The translations under genes and the position numbers were made by a program. A stretch of DNA of 5,552 nucleotides, taken from positions 1-5,552 of the forward strand of contig JAAYFX010000219.1 in assembly GCA_012728025.1 (NCBI GenBank), given 5' to 3'. Within the stretch, counting starts at the first letter, position 1; each line of letters begins with the position of its first letter. The notes under the pieces are model-generated. The model saw only the letters and a program-made list of their open reading frames with translations. It made no database searches and was not told the origin of the DNA. Below, piece by piece: positions 1 through 5,184 of the stretch. This stretch comes from Clostridiales bacterium (lineage in GTDB: Bacteria > Bacillota > Clostridia > Oscillospirales > Oscillospiraceae).

Positions 1-1
1 G

Positions 2-154
2 CTCGCGCAACTTATTGTACCTTATCTAAATCTATCGTACAGCATTCTGAAAAGCAGAGAGGAAATCACGTCCCTTTTTTATGCTTTTTCTAATTTGCAT
101 ATTTATTGTAGGGTATCCAATTCAAAGACTATAAACCAACTTGTGCATAGATAA
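2..154 (+). other. possible 3' end of an unidentified plus-strand gene
   Basis: An open frame of 50 codons enters from the left edge and ends at TAA 152-154. It is the longest open frame in this corner, and it stops 22 nt before a GC-rich hairpin whose plus-strand side carries a short T run, as expected for a gene tail plus terminator. I do not recognise the product; it would end in NQLVHR and has no visible motif. An AT-rich stretch of this length can stay open by chance, so this may be non-coding. Only sequence to the left of the window can settle it. Confidence 0.2.
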
Positions 155-176
155 TATAAAGCCAATAAGCTAGAGT

Positions 177-214
177 AAGCCGCCGTTATCTTATCGAAAA
201 CGGCGGCTTGTTTT
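177..214. terminator. GC-rich hairpin closing the opuC operon region
   Basis: Perfect 11-bp arms (AAGCCGCCGTT at 177-187, AACGGCGGCTT at 199-209) enclose an 11-nt loop. The hairpin starts 37 nt past the stop codon of the lipoprotein gene, so it is the natural 3' end of the opuC transcript. The T-rich side (TTGTTTT, 208-214) is on the plus strand, however; the minus-strand exit reads ACTCTAGC with no U tract. It may therefore terminate a plus-strand gene arriving from the left, work in both directions, or only protect the opuC mRNA 3' end. The hairpin is certain; the direction is not. Confidence 0.65.
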
Positions 215-246
215 AAGGTTTATAAAAAGTGTAGAATTATGCTCTT

Positions 247-1143
247 TTAGTCTAATAGACCGCGCTCAGTTAAGAAGTCTTTCGCTACATTGGCTACGTC
301 CTGTCCCTCTACATCAACCTTGTAGTTGAGCTCAGTCATCGCCGCGTCGTCGATGGCATCAGCAAGCACATTCAGAACATCCTCAAGCTCGGGATGCTTT
401 TCGAGTGTGTCATTTCTAATGATGGGTGCTGCATAATAGGGCGGGAAAAAGCCAAGGTCATCTTCGAGAACCACGAGATCATATTGCATTATGGCCCCGT
501 CAGTTGAGAAAGCGTCCGTAACATCCATATCTCCGTTGCCGATTGCCTGATATTTAAGGGAGACATTCATTTTCTTCGGCTCGCCCTTAAATGTCATTGA
601 GTATGTTTCTACAAGGCCATCATAGCCGTCCTGCCTGTCAAAGAACTCATGCTCCGCGCCAAACACCAGATTCTCGGAAATCTCCGCAAGGTCGCTGAAG
701 GTCTCCATGCCGTACTGCTTATAAACCTCCTGGGTTACCGCAAGGGTGTATGTGTTATTAAAGCCAAAGGGTTCGAGCCATTTGATCCCAAACTGCTTGT
801 CAAACTCTTCCGCGACGACTCTGTATGCTTCGTCCGGGTCACTGATAACATCCATTTTTAATTGTGCTGTGAGTCCTGTTCCGGTGTAGTCTGGATAGAT
901 ATCAATATCACCCTTTTTAATGGCCTCAAAGCATACGAAGGTGCCACCCAGGTTCAGCTTCCTGTCCACTTTGATGTCTGTCTTGGCTTCAACCAGCTGT
1001 CCAAATATTTCGCCAAGCAAAATATTCTCACTGAAGTCCTTAGAGCCAATTACAATTTTATCACTGCCCGCGCAGCCTGTTAAGGCAATAGCTAAAAGTA
1101 AGACAATTGATAGCCCCAGTCCGATGATTCTTTTAAGTTTCAT
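247..1143 (-). CDS. opuCC: osmoprotectant ABC transporter substrate-binding lipoprotein (OpuCC/OsmF type)
   Basis: Extracytoplasmic ligand-binding protein (OpuAC family) that captures quaternary-amine osmolytes such as glycine betaine, carnitine or choline and delivers them to the two permeases encoded upstream. Residues 1-23 form a lipoprotein signal peptide: MKLKR, a hydrophobic stretch, then lipobox LTGC with Cys24 as the lipidated residue. Family hallmarks follow: GSKDFSENILLGEI (about 33-46), YPDYTGTGL (about 84-92), PFGFNNTYTLAV, DGYDGL and DAFSTDGAI. At 298 aa it is full length for the family. The ATG is set by a perfect AGGAGG (1149-1154) 5 nt upstream. It is the last gene of the operon, 20 nt after the second permease. 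The exact substrate cannot be read from sequence alone. The closest alternative is a choline-restricted OpuBC-type protein. Confidence 0.92.
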   Translation of the reverse strand: MKLKRIIGLGLSIVLLLAIALTGCAGSDKIVIGSKDFSENILLGEIFGQLVEAKTDIKVDRKLNLGGTFVCFEAIKKGDIDIYPDYTGTGLTAQLKMDVISDPDEAYRVVAEEFDKQFGIKWLEPFGFNNTYTLAVTQEVYKQYGMETFSDLAEISENLVFGAEHEFFDRQDGYDGLVETYSMTFKGEPKKMNVSLKYQAIGNGDMDVTDAFSTDGAIMQYDLVVLEDDLGFFPPYYAAPIIRNDTLEKHPELEDVLNVLADAIDDAAMTELNYKVDVEGQDVANVAKDFLTERGLLD

Positions 1144-1163
1144 AATAACCTCCTAAATTAAAT

Positions 1164-1766
1164 TCATTTTGCTCGCTTAATAAGTCTTTTCTCAATTTTA
1201 GACATTCCAAAATCAAAAGCGAGCGCCATAACGACAACCGGGATTGCTCCCATCAGTATCGTCTCCATGTTGCGTGATTGAATTCCGCGATAAATGATGG
1301 TCCCCAATCCATTTGCGCCTATGAGCACGCCCATAACAGCCACTGAAAGTGAGTTTACAAGCGCGATTTTGATTCCCGAAAAGATAAGGGGAAACGAAAG
1401 CGGAATTTCAATCTTAAATAGCCGCTGCATTTTTGACATTCCCATACCACGGGCCGCATCCTTTAGGTGCGGGGAAACAGCTTTTAGCCCCGTATAGGTG
1501 TTGCGGACAATGGGCAGCAGCGCGTATAATACCAGCCCGATAATTATTGTGATATTTCCAAGTCCAAAAATAATCATCAGCAAGGCAAGCAGAGCAAGCG
1601 AGGGTATTGTTTGCAATATCTCGGAAATCCCAAGAATGACGGAATCCAAGAAGCGTACCCAATAGGAAATAACACCGAAAATGACACCGACTACTGTTGA
1701 GATAAGAATTGCAATTGATACAATTGCCATATGTTCCAAAATACCCTGTAATAGCGCACCACTCAT
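1164..1766 (-). CDS. opuCD: osmoprotectant ABC transporter permease (OpuCB/OpuCD type), second copy
   Basis: Integral membrane subunit of 200 aa with about five to six hydrophobic segments (roughly 12-34, 42-67, 70-92, 125-150, 168-187) and a basic C-terminus (EKRLIKRAK). The cytoplasmic EAA loop that docks on the ATPase is clear at about 103-123: DAARGMGMSKMQRLFKIEIP. The motifs LQTIPSLALL and IVRNTYTGL are shared with the neighbouring permease, so the two are paralogues likely to pair as a heterodimer. The ATG overlaps the stop of the upstream permease by 4 nt (ATGA), which implies translational coupling. A G-rich Shine-Dalgarno sequence, AAGGGGGT (1774-1781), lies 7 nt before the start, inside the upstream gene. 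The symbol opuCD is used for the second permease by analogy. Which of the two matches CB or CD by descent is not decided here. Confidence 0.9.
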   Translation of the reverse strand: MSGALLQGILEHMAIVSIAILISTVVGVIFGVISYWVRFLDSVILGISEILQTIPSLALLALLMIIFGLGNITIIIGLVLYALLPIVRNTYTGLKAVSPHLKDAARGMGMSKMQRLFKIEIPLSFPLIFSGIKIALVNSLSVAVMGVLIGANGLGTIIYRGIQSRNMETILMGAIPVVVMALAFDFGMSKIEKRLIKRAK

Positions 1767-2407
1767 ACTCTTGACCCCCTTAATCCACGAGGCGTAAGGA
1801 TCTTTTCTAGTAATCCAATCAGTCCGTTTAAAATAAGCGCCAGTATTGCGGACGGGATTGCCCCTGCCAGGATATAGTTGGTATTATAGGTTGAAAGACC
1901 GGTCCATATGAGATCTCCCAGTCCTCCTGCGCCTATTAGTCCCGCAAGCGTAGCCCAGCTCACGATGTACACCGTGGAAAGACGAATGCCGGTGATTATC
2001 GTTGGCAGAGCAATGGGAATTTCAACTTTAAACAGGGTCTGCATATTGGTCATGCCAATGCCGCGCGAAGCTTCTGTATAGCTTTTATCGACTTCGGTAA
2101 TACCGGTATAGGTATTGCGTAAAATCGGTAAAATCGCATAAAGTGTGAGCACCGCTATGGCGGGGAGCATCCCAATACCTATGAGAATCAGAGCAAATCC
2201 TAACATAACAAGCCCGGGAATGGTCTGTATTGTGCCCGCAAGGGCAAGAACCAGCCCCGCCATACGCTTGTGCCGTGTCAGAAATATTCCAAGTGGAATC
2301 GATATCAAAATCCCCAATAGTATGGATATGCCCACCAGCTCGACATGGCGGATTAAGTTTTTGAGAACTTCATTATAGCTGCTTAAAGAAAATTCTATTA
2401 AACTCAT
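1763..2407 (-). CDS. opuCB: osmoprotectant ABC transporter permease (OpuCB type), first copy
   Basis: Membrane permease subunit (BPD_transp_1 fold) of 214 aa that forms the translocation path with the second permease. Hydrophobic segments lie at about 21-44, 50-75, 80-97, 130-157 and 178-201. The EAA loop is at about 112-131 (EASRGIGMTNMQTLFKVEIP). Other family motifs are TIQTIPGLVMLGF (about 59-71), ILRNTYTGI (about 95-103) and GAGGLGDLIW (159-168). The N-terminus has an extra stretch of about 10 residues compared with the second permease. The start ATG overlaps the opuCA stop by one base (TAATG), and GGGGTGA about 9 nt upstream serves as ribosome binding site, so translation is probably coupled to the ATPase gene. 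Length and motifs are normal for the family and nothing looks broken. Confidence 0.92.
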   Translation of the reverse strand: MSLIEFSLSSYNEVLKNLIRHVELVGISILLGILISIPLGIFLTRHKRMAGLVLALAGTIQTIPGLVMLGFALILIGIGMLPAIAVLTLYAILPILRNTYTGITEVDKSYTEASRGIGMTNMQTLFKVEIPIALPTIITGIRLSTVYIVSWATLAGLIGAGGLGDLIWTGLSTYNTNYILAGAIPSAILALILNGLIGLLEKILTPRGLRGSRV

Positions 2408-3540
2408 TACTGAACTTCACCCCACAGAGCCTCTCCCAAAGCCTTCGCCATGCTTGTTCGAGTTATTAGTCCTGCAACGGTTTGGTTATCGTTAAGCACG
2501 ATGACATAGCTCGATTCTGAGGAAAGCAGCTTATCAAAGGCTACCTGAGCCGCCTCTTTTCTGCCTACGGTAATCACCTCAGCAGTAACAAGATCAGCGA
2601 TTTCTTTACCGGGCTGCCCCTGTTCTTTTATTTTTTCAATCGTCACAGTCCCCAGATAGGTATCATCCTCATTGATAACAACGAGTGAGTTTACATCTCT
2701 GCTGCTCATGAGCTTAATGCACTCCAGAGTGCGGCTTGTTTTGGGCACCTTCAGGACCTTCGTCCTCATAAAGTCCTCCGCGAAAAGCTTCTGCGAGCCG
2801 TTTCCGTTGCTTCCGTTATCTATTTGCTTGCTGAGGAAGCTTTTTATGATAGGGGCCCCGGGATTTTGCAGCATTTCTTCAGGCGACGCCATCTGGATAA
2901 TCTTGCCCTTGTCCATAAATATGATGGTATCCGCTAAGCTCAGCGCCTCATCCATATCATGCGTAACAAATACAATCGTTTTCTTCAGTTTCTTTTGAAT
3001 TTGCTTTATTTCCTCTTGTAGTGTGTCACGGGTTAAAGGGTCAAGCGCCCCGAAAGGCTCATCCATCAGGATAATCGGCGGCGAGGCGGCCAGTGCGCGC
3101 AGCACACCAATCCTCTGCTGCTGACCTCCGGATAGCTCCGACGGATACTTATGTGCATTTTCCTCATATGGCATGTCAACTAGCTTTAGTAAATCCTGCA
3201 CGATCTCCTTACACTTCTGCTTTGGATACTTAAGGAGCCTTGGTACGACTGATATGTTCTGTTCAACGGTCATATTGGGAAACAGCCCGATTTGCTGGAT
3301 TACATACCCGATTGTACGCCTAAGCTCAACTGGATTTTCCTTTGTAATATCCTTGCCGTTAATAAATATTTTCCCATCATTCGGCTCAATAAGACGATTA
3401 ATGGTTTTTAAAGTCGTGGTTTTTCCGCATCCGCTCGGACCAATTAGGACAACAAATTCGCCCTGCTTGATTTCAAAGCTGATATTTTTAAGGATAGCGG
3501 TCTGGCCGTAGCTCTTACTTATATTTTCAAATTTAATCAT
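2407..3540 (-). CDS. opuCA: osmoprotectant ABC transporter ATPase with tandem CBS domains (OpuCA type)
   Basis: ATP-hydrolysing subunit of a quaternary-amine importer. Counting from the ATG at 3540 (377 aa): Walker A GPSGCGKT at 34-41, Q-loop QQ at 82-83, signature LSGGQQQR at 136-143, Walker B ILMDEP with catalytic Glu161, D-loop ALD, and switch His194 in VTHD. Two CBS domains follow at about 256-311 and 315-377. In OpuCA relatives such as that of Listeria this CBS module binds c-di-AMP and inhibits transport; in OpuA it takes part in ionic-strength sensing. I chose the start MIKFENISKSY because it is the usual family N-terminus and follows a G7 Shine-Dalgarno-like run. ATG 3555 (5 aa longer, preceded by AAGGG) is a real alternative. 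TTG 3582 has no ribosome binding site and is unlikely. It is the first gene of the operon and is followed by opuCB with a 1-nt overlap. Confidence 0.94.
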   Translation of the reverse strand: MIKFENISKSYGQTAILKNISFEIKQGEFVVLIGPSGCGKTTTLKTINRLIEPNDGKIFINGKDITKENPVELRRTIGYVIQQIGLFPNMTVEQNISVVPRLLKYPKQKCKEIVQDLLKLVDMPYEENAHKYPSELSGGQQQRIGVLRALAASPPIILMDEPFGALDPLTRDTLQEEIKQIQKKLKKTIVFVTHDMDEALSLADTIIFMDKGKIIQMASPEEMLQNPGAPIIKSFLSKQIDNGSNGNGSQKLFAEDFMRTKVLKVPKTSRTLECIKLMSSRDVNSLVVINEDDTYLGTVTIEKIKEQGQPGKEIADLVTAEVITVGRKEAAQVAFDKLLSSESSYVIVLNDNQTVAGLITRTSMAKALGEALWGEVQ

Positions 3541-3546
3541 TGTTTT

Positions 3547-3553
3547 CCCCCCC
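3547..3553 (-). promoter_or_regulatory. G7 ribosome-binding tract of opuCA
   Basis: On the minus strand a run of seven G lies 6 nt before ATG 3540. It can pair with the anti-Shine-Dalgarno CCUCC by G-C and one G-U pair, but it is not a classical AGGAGG. If translation starts at ATG 3555 instead, the same run forms codons 2-3 (Gly-Gly). This makes the tract both start-deciding and a homopolymer prone to slippage. Confidence 0.5.
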
Positions 3554-3577
3554 ATTTGATTGCCCTTGTGGGAGCGG

Positions 3578-3640
3578 GACAAATTTTGTCAAAAGAAACT
3601 GACAACCCATACTATAACAATAAGTTGTCAGTTTGTCAAC
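3578..3640 (-). promoter_or_regulatory. bipartite operator over the opuC promoter, probable BusR-type site
   Basis: Perfect 11-bp inverted repeat: on the minus strand AAACTGACAAC (3634-3624) and GTTGTCAGTTT (3606-3596), separated by 17 nt, with 21 nt between the TGACA and TGTCA cores. Additional elements flank it: TTGACA at 3639-3634, TGACA at 3591-3587 and the palindrome GACAAAATTTGTC at 3590-3578. The left arm lies between the -35 and -10 boxes and the right arm covers the predicted start of transcription, so a bound protein would block RNA polymerase. BusR of Streptococcus agalactiae is known to read a two-part motif about 22 bp apart, and the spacing here is close. Assigning the site to the neighbouring regulator is inference. 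Confidence 0.75.
3611..3639 (-). promoter_or_regulatory. SigA-type promoter of the opuC operon
   Basis: Minus-strand TTGACA (3639-3634), a 17-nt spacer and TATAGT (3616-3611), with an extended -10 TG one base before the hexamer. Only one base departs from consensus. Transcription should start near 3604, giving a leader of about 64 nt before ATG 3540. The promoter begins about 12 nt beyond the T tract of the regulator's terminator, so the operon is transcribed independently of the regulator gene. The -35 box itself contains one of the TGACA operator elements. Confidence 0.85.
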
Positions 3641-3650
3641 TGTTCTATGT

Positions 3651-3687
3651 AAAAAAAACCCATAATTCGAATGAATCATGGGTTTTT
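3651..3687 (-). terminator. intrinsic terminator of the busR-like gene
   Basis: The stem pairs AAAAACCCAT (3654-3663) with ATGGGTTTTT (3678-3687), continues after one mismatch with ATTC/GAAT, and closes on a 4-nt loop (3669-3672). In the minus direction it ends in eight U (3658-3651). It begins 2 nt after the regulator's stop codon. The plus-strand side has only five T, so it may also act weakly against transcription from the other direction. Confidence 0.88.
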
Positions 3688-3689
3688 GG

Positions 3690-4322
3690 TCATTGGGGTT
3701 TTTTATTAGTAAAGTCGGCTACTGCCTCTACACTTGAGATATCTCCGACAAAAATGATGGTATCATCAGCCTCAAACATTACATAGGGTCCGGGTGAAAG
3801 AATGATTTTATCACCTCGTCGTATAGCAATTACTGTAGCTCGTGTTTCCTGCCAGAAATTCAGTTCACCCAGCGTTTGACCAATGATTCCCGAATTTTTG
3901 GGTATGTTGTACTCATAATTATTAAAGGGGTTTGTCTCTGAAGATCTCTGATTTATTCGTATAATTGAACCTGCTAGATCAACTATTTTCTTGTTAATGG
4001 CCCGCTGCTGTGTCATTAAATTAGTTAGCTTTTTTTGCATTGATTTAATGTTGTTCTGTTCACCAAACTTCGCAACGTAGAGCTTAGCTTTTTCTGAGGA
4101 CAACACAACGGTTCCGCTATTTTGCTTTGTGCCGACAATCTCCATATCCTCAAGCAGCTTCATGGCCCTGCGAATTGTTTCAGGAGATACGCCATATTCA
4201 GAGGACATAATAGATCGACCATATAATACACTATTTTCCTTCAATTCGCCCTTTGAGATTCGCAAAGCTATATCAAGGGCTATCTGAGCATATACCGGAG
4301 CAACCACAGAGTTATCCATCAT
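3690..4322 (-). CDS. busR: GntR-family regulator with RCK_C domain, BusR-like (c-di-AMP-responsive osmolyte repressor)
   Basis: DNA-binding repressor candidate of 210 aa. Residues about 9-75 form a GntR winged helix-turn-helix, with recognition helix SPETIRRAMKLLED (46-59) and wing residues NSGTVVL (68-74). Residues about 78-125 look like a coiled coil (KSMQKKLTNLMTQQRAINKK). Residues about 136-206 are an RCK_C/TrkA_C domain, with IIGQTLGELNFWQETRATV and later DDTIIFVGD. This order and length match BusR, where the RCK_C dimer binds c-di-AMP and the coiled coil sets the spacing of a tetramer on two operator halves. Its position next to an osmolyte transporter with a matching bipartite operator supports the call. 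AGGAG about 9 nt before ATG 4322 fixes the start; a second ATG follows directly (Met-Met). It has its own promoter and terminator. c-di-AMP as the ligand is family inference; another RCK_C ligand remains possible. Confidence 0.86.
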   Translation of the reverse strand: MMDNSVVAPVYAQIALDIALRISKGELKENSVLYGRSIMSSEYGVSPETIRRAMKLLEDMEIVGTKQNSGTVVLSSEKAKLYVAKFGEQNNIKSMQKKLTNLMTQQRAINKKIVDLAGSIIRINQRSSETNPFNNYEYNIPKNSGIIGQTLGELNFWQETRATVIAIRRGDKIILSPGPYVMFEADDTIIFVGDISSVEAVADFTNKKPQ

Positions 4323-4350
4323 TGATTCCCTCTCCTAATGAACTGCTATT

Positions 4351-4379
4351 AGTATATATATAATTTATGCAAATTGCAA
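4351..4379 (-). promoter_or_regulatory. promoter of the busR-like gene
   Basis: Minus-strand TTGCAA (4379-4374), a 17-nt spacer and TATACT (4356-4351). Start of transcription would be near 4344, leaving a leader of about 22 nt that contains the AGGAG ribosome binding site. The -35 box sits in a cluster of short repeats: on the plus strand TGCAA occurs at 4368, 4375 and 4381, followed by GTTGC at 4386. No TGACA element like those at opuC is present, so autoregulation through the same motif is not evident. Confidence 0.7.
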
Positions 4380-4539
4380 GTGCAAGTTGCGTAACTAAAA
4401 ATAATAATAATTTAACGATAATATTTTTTAACGACTGCAAAATGCCTTACCTACGCCGTATGAGCCAAGAATTGTATCTTTTGCGGCAGTATCTCCCGAA
4501 TTTGCCCTTGAGGAGGACTTAAACAACCGATTTTCAGGC

Positions 4540-4584
4540 AAAAAAAGAAGTTACCGCTGTTGAAATTGTATCAACAACGGTAAC
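4540..4584 (-). terminator. terminator-like hairpin with U tract (second of two)
   Basis: Arms GTTACCG (4550-4556) and CGGTAAC (4578-4584) pair perfectly. After a 2x2 internal loop, GTTGA (4559-4563) pairs with TCAAC (4571-4575) around a 7-nt loop. On the minus strand the stem is followed by TTCTTTTTTT, a good terminator tail. The plus-strand exit has no T run. It lies about 160 nt upstream of the busR-like promoter and would stop any transcript coming from cheW or from the inverted-repeat element. Confidence 0.75.
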
Positions 4585-4663
4585 TGATTTGGTTGCGGAG
4601 GTCTACAACCGTTGTCCTATTGACGCTTACCAGAGCACTGCCAGATTTAGTGTGCGGATATGC

Positions 4664-4713
4664 CAAATAAAAAAACATTCCCGCCGCTTTATTAAGACGG
4701 CTGGAATGTTTTT
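4664..4713 (-). terminator. terminator-like hairpin, probably bidirectional (first of two)
   Basis: AAAAACATTCC (4671-4681) pairs with GGAATGTTTTT (4703-4713); after one mismatch GCCG (4683-4686) pairs with CGGC (4698-4701) around an 11-nt loop. The minus-strand exit is TTTTTTTATTT, a strong tail for right-to-left transcripts. The plus-strand side ends in five T, so it may also work in that direction. No gene ends directly at it on the minus strand; cheW ends 470 bp upstream. Confidence 0.78.
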
Positions 4714-4808
4714 CGCATAATTTATAATCTTTGCTTTTATTAAAGAGCCACCAGTATATAGAGATTACTGTTTGTACGGCTGCTTTCTGTGCTGTTTTCG
4801 TCATTCTG

Positions 4809-5075
4809 AAATGTTAGCATTGGAGCTCGCAAGTTAGCAAAAGGGCCCCGATAATTATTCTTGTACTTTGCATGTTATTCTTTTTTCTCCTCTTGCCAAG
4901 AGCGTAGCTAGATGAATCCGCATTGTAAACAACAAGGGCTAAAGCCTGCGCTAACGCGCATTGTTGACAACGCTGCTTCATCCAGCTCTATGTGTAATCA
5001 AGAGGAGGAAAGGAAGGTTGTGCATAATCTTGCAATATTCACACTTTGTTCACAGGAGACCTTTTGCTAACATTT
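4809..5075. repeat. large nested inverted repeat, MITE-like element or structured RNA candidate
   Basis: Four sets of arms nest in order. AAATGTTAGC (4809-4818) matches GCTAACATTT (5066-5075). GTTAGCAAAAGG (4833-4844) matches CCTTTTGCTAAC (5060-5071), 12/12. CTCCTCTTG (4887-4895) matches CAAGAGGAG (4999-5007), 9/9. Positions 4906-4934 match the reverse complement of 4959-4987 at 22 of 29. Spacings on the two sides are similar (42 and 52 nt, then 10 and 11 nt), so this is one structure and not scattered pairs. The tip carries two small hairpins. It has no ORF and no clear target-site duplication. It could be a non-autonomous transposable element, a decayed one, or a non-coding RNA. I do not recognise the family. 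Confidence 0.7.
4937..4960. other. twin hairpins at the tip of the inverted repeat
   Basis: Two adjacent hairpins: GGC-TAAA-GCC (4937-4946) and TGCGC-TAAC-GCGCA (4947-4960). Both have four-base TAA(A/C) loops closed by a C-G pair, and no base separates them. With the surrounding long stem they would form a three-way junction, either in single-stranded DNA or in RNA. Confidence 0.6.
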
Positions 5076-5108
5076 TAAATTACCGAACACATTTCTGTGC
5101 GGCACGTA

Positions 5109-5180
5109 ATATAAGTATTATCTTATAGTATTTCGCAAAAATGGAGCTGCAATTGCAAAATGCTATTCTATATCTTATAT
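5109..5180 (-). repeat. AT-rich inverted repeat directly after cheW
   Basis: Arms 5125-5138 and 5153-5166 pair at 12 of 14 positions with one more as a G-U wobble. Outer arms ATATAAG (5109-5115) and CTTATAT (5174-5180) extend the stem across an internal loop. It begins 4 nt after the cheW stop codon, so it would form the 3' end of the cheW message. No U tract follows on the minus strand, so it resembles an mRNA-stabilising hairpin more than a classical terminator. Confidence 0.5.
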
Positions 5181-5184
5181 CAGC

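Larger units (their letters stand above)
4323..5184. other. 862-bp gap between busR-like gene and cheW without a convincing gene
   Basis: This gap holds, from left to right, the regulator's ribosome binding site and promoter, two terminator-like hairpins, a large nested inverted repeat and an AT-rich inverted repeat after cheW. No frame here has a start codon with a good ribosome binding site. Two plus-strand frames look mildly protein-like: 4432-4563, and 4523-4720, which would join the first if one A of the A7 run at 4540-4546 were dropped. Both cross the hairpins, neither has a recognisable motif, and their lengths are within chance. They could be a decayed gene remnant or nothing. Confidence 0.6.

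Noticed and set aside
649..3511. Several plus-strand open frames of 67-112 codons opposite the transporter genes
   Set aside because: They are antisense to well-supported genes with intact family motifs, lack ribosome binding sites and show no motif of their own.
3541..3582. TTG start giving a 391-aa OpuCA
   Set aside because: No ribosome binding site precedes the TTG, it lies within the operator palindrome only about 22 nt from the predicted transcript start, and family proteins begin at MIKFEN-like sequence.
3541..3604. Riboswitch (for example ydaO/c-di-AMP type) in the opuC leader
   Set aside because: The predicted leader is only about 64 nt, mostly operator palindrome and ribosome binding site, too short for a ydaO-type fold, and no leader terminator is visible.
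4571..4804. Minus-strand 77-codon open frame starting at ATG 4804
   Set aside because: No ribosome binding site, no recognisable motif, and the frame runs through a terminator-like hairpin and ends inside a second one.
4809..5075. CRISPR array or tRNA gene in the repeat-rich gap
   Set aside because: The repeats are inverted and nested, not regularly spaced direct repeats, and the tip hairpins lack tRNA features such as a GTTCGANTC T-loop or CCA end.
5083..5102. Small hairpin CCG-ACA/TGT-CGG on the plus strand as cheW terminator
   Set aside because: The stem is only six pairs with a mismatch and no U tract follows in the minus direction.
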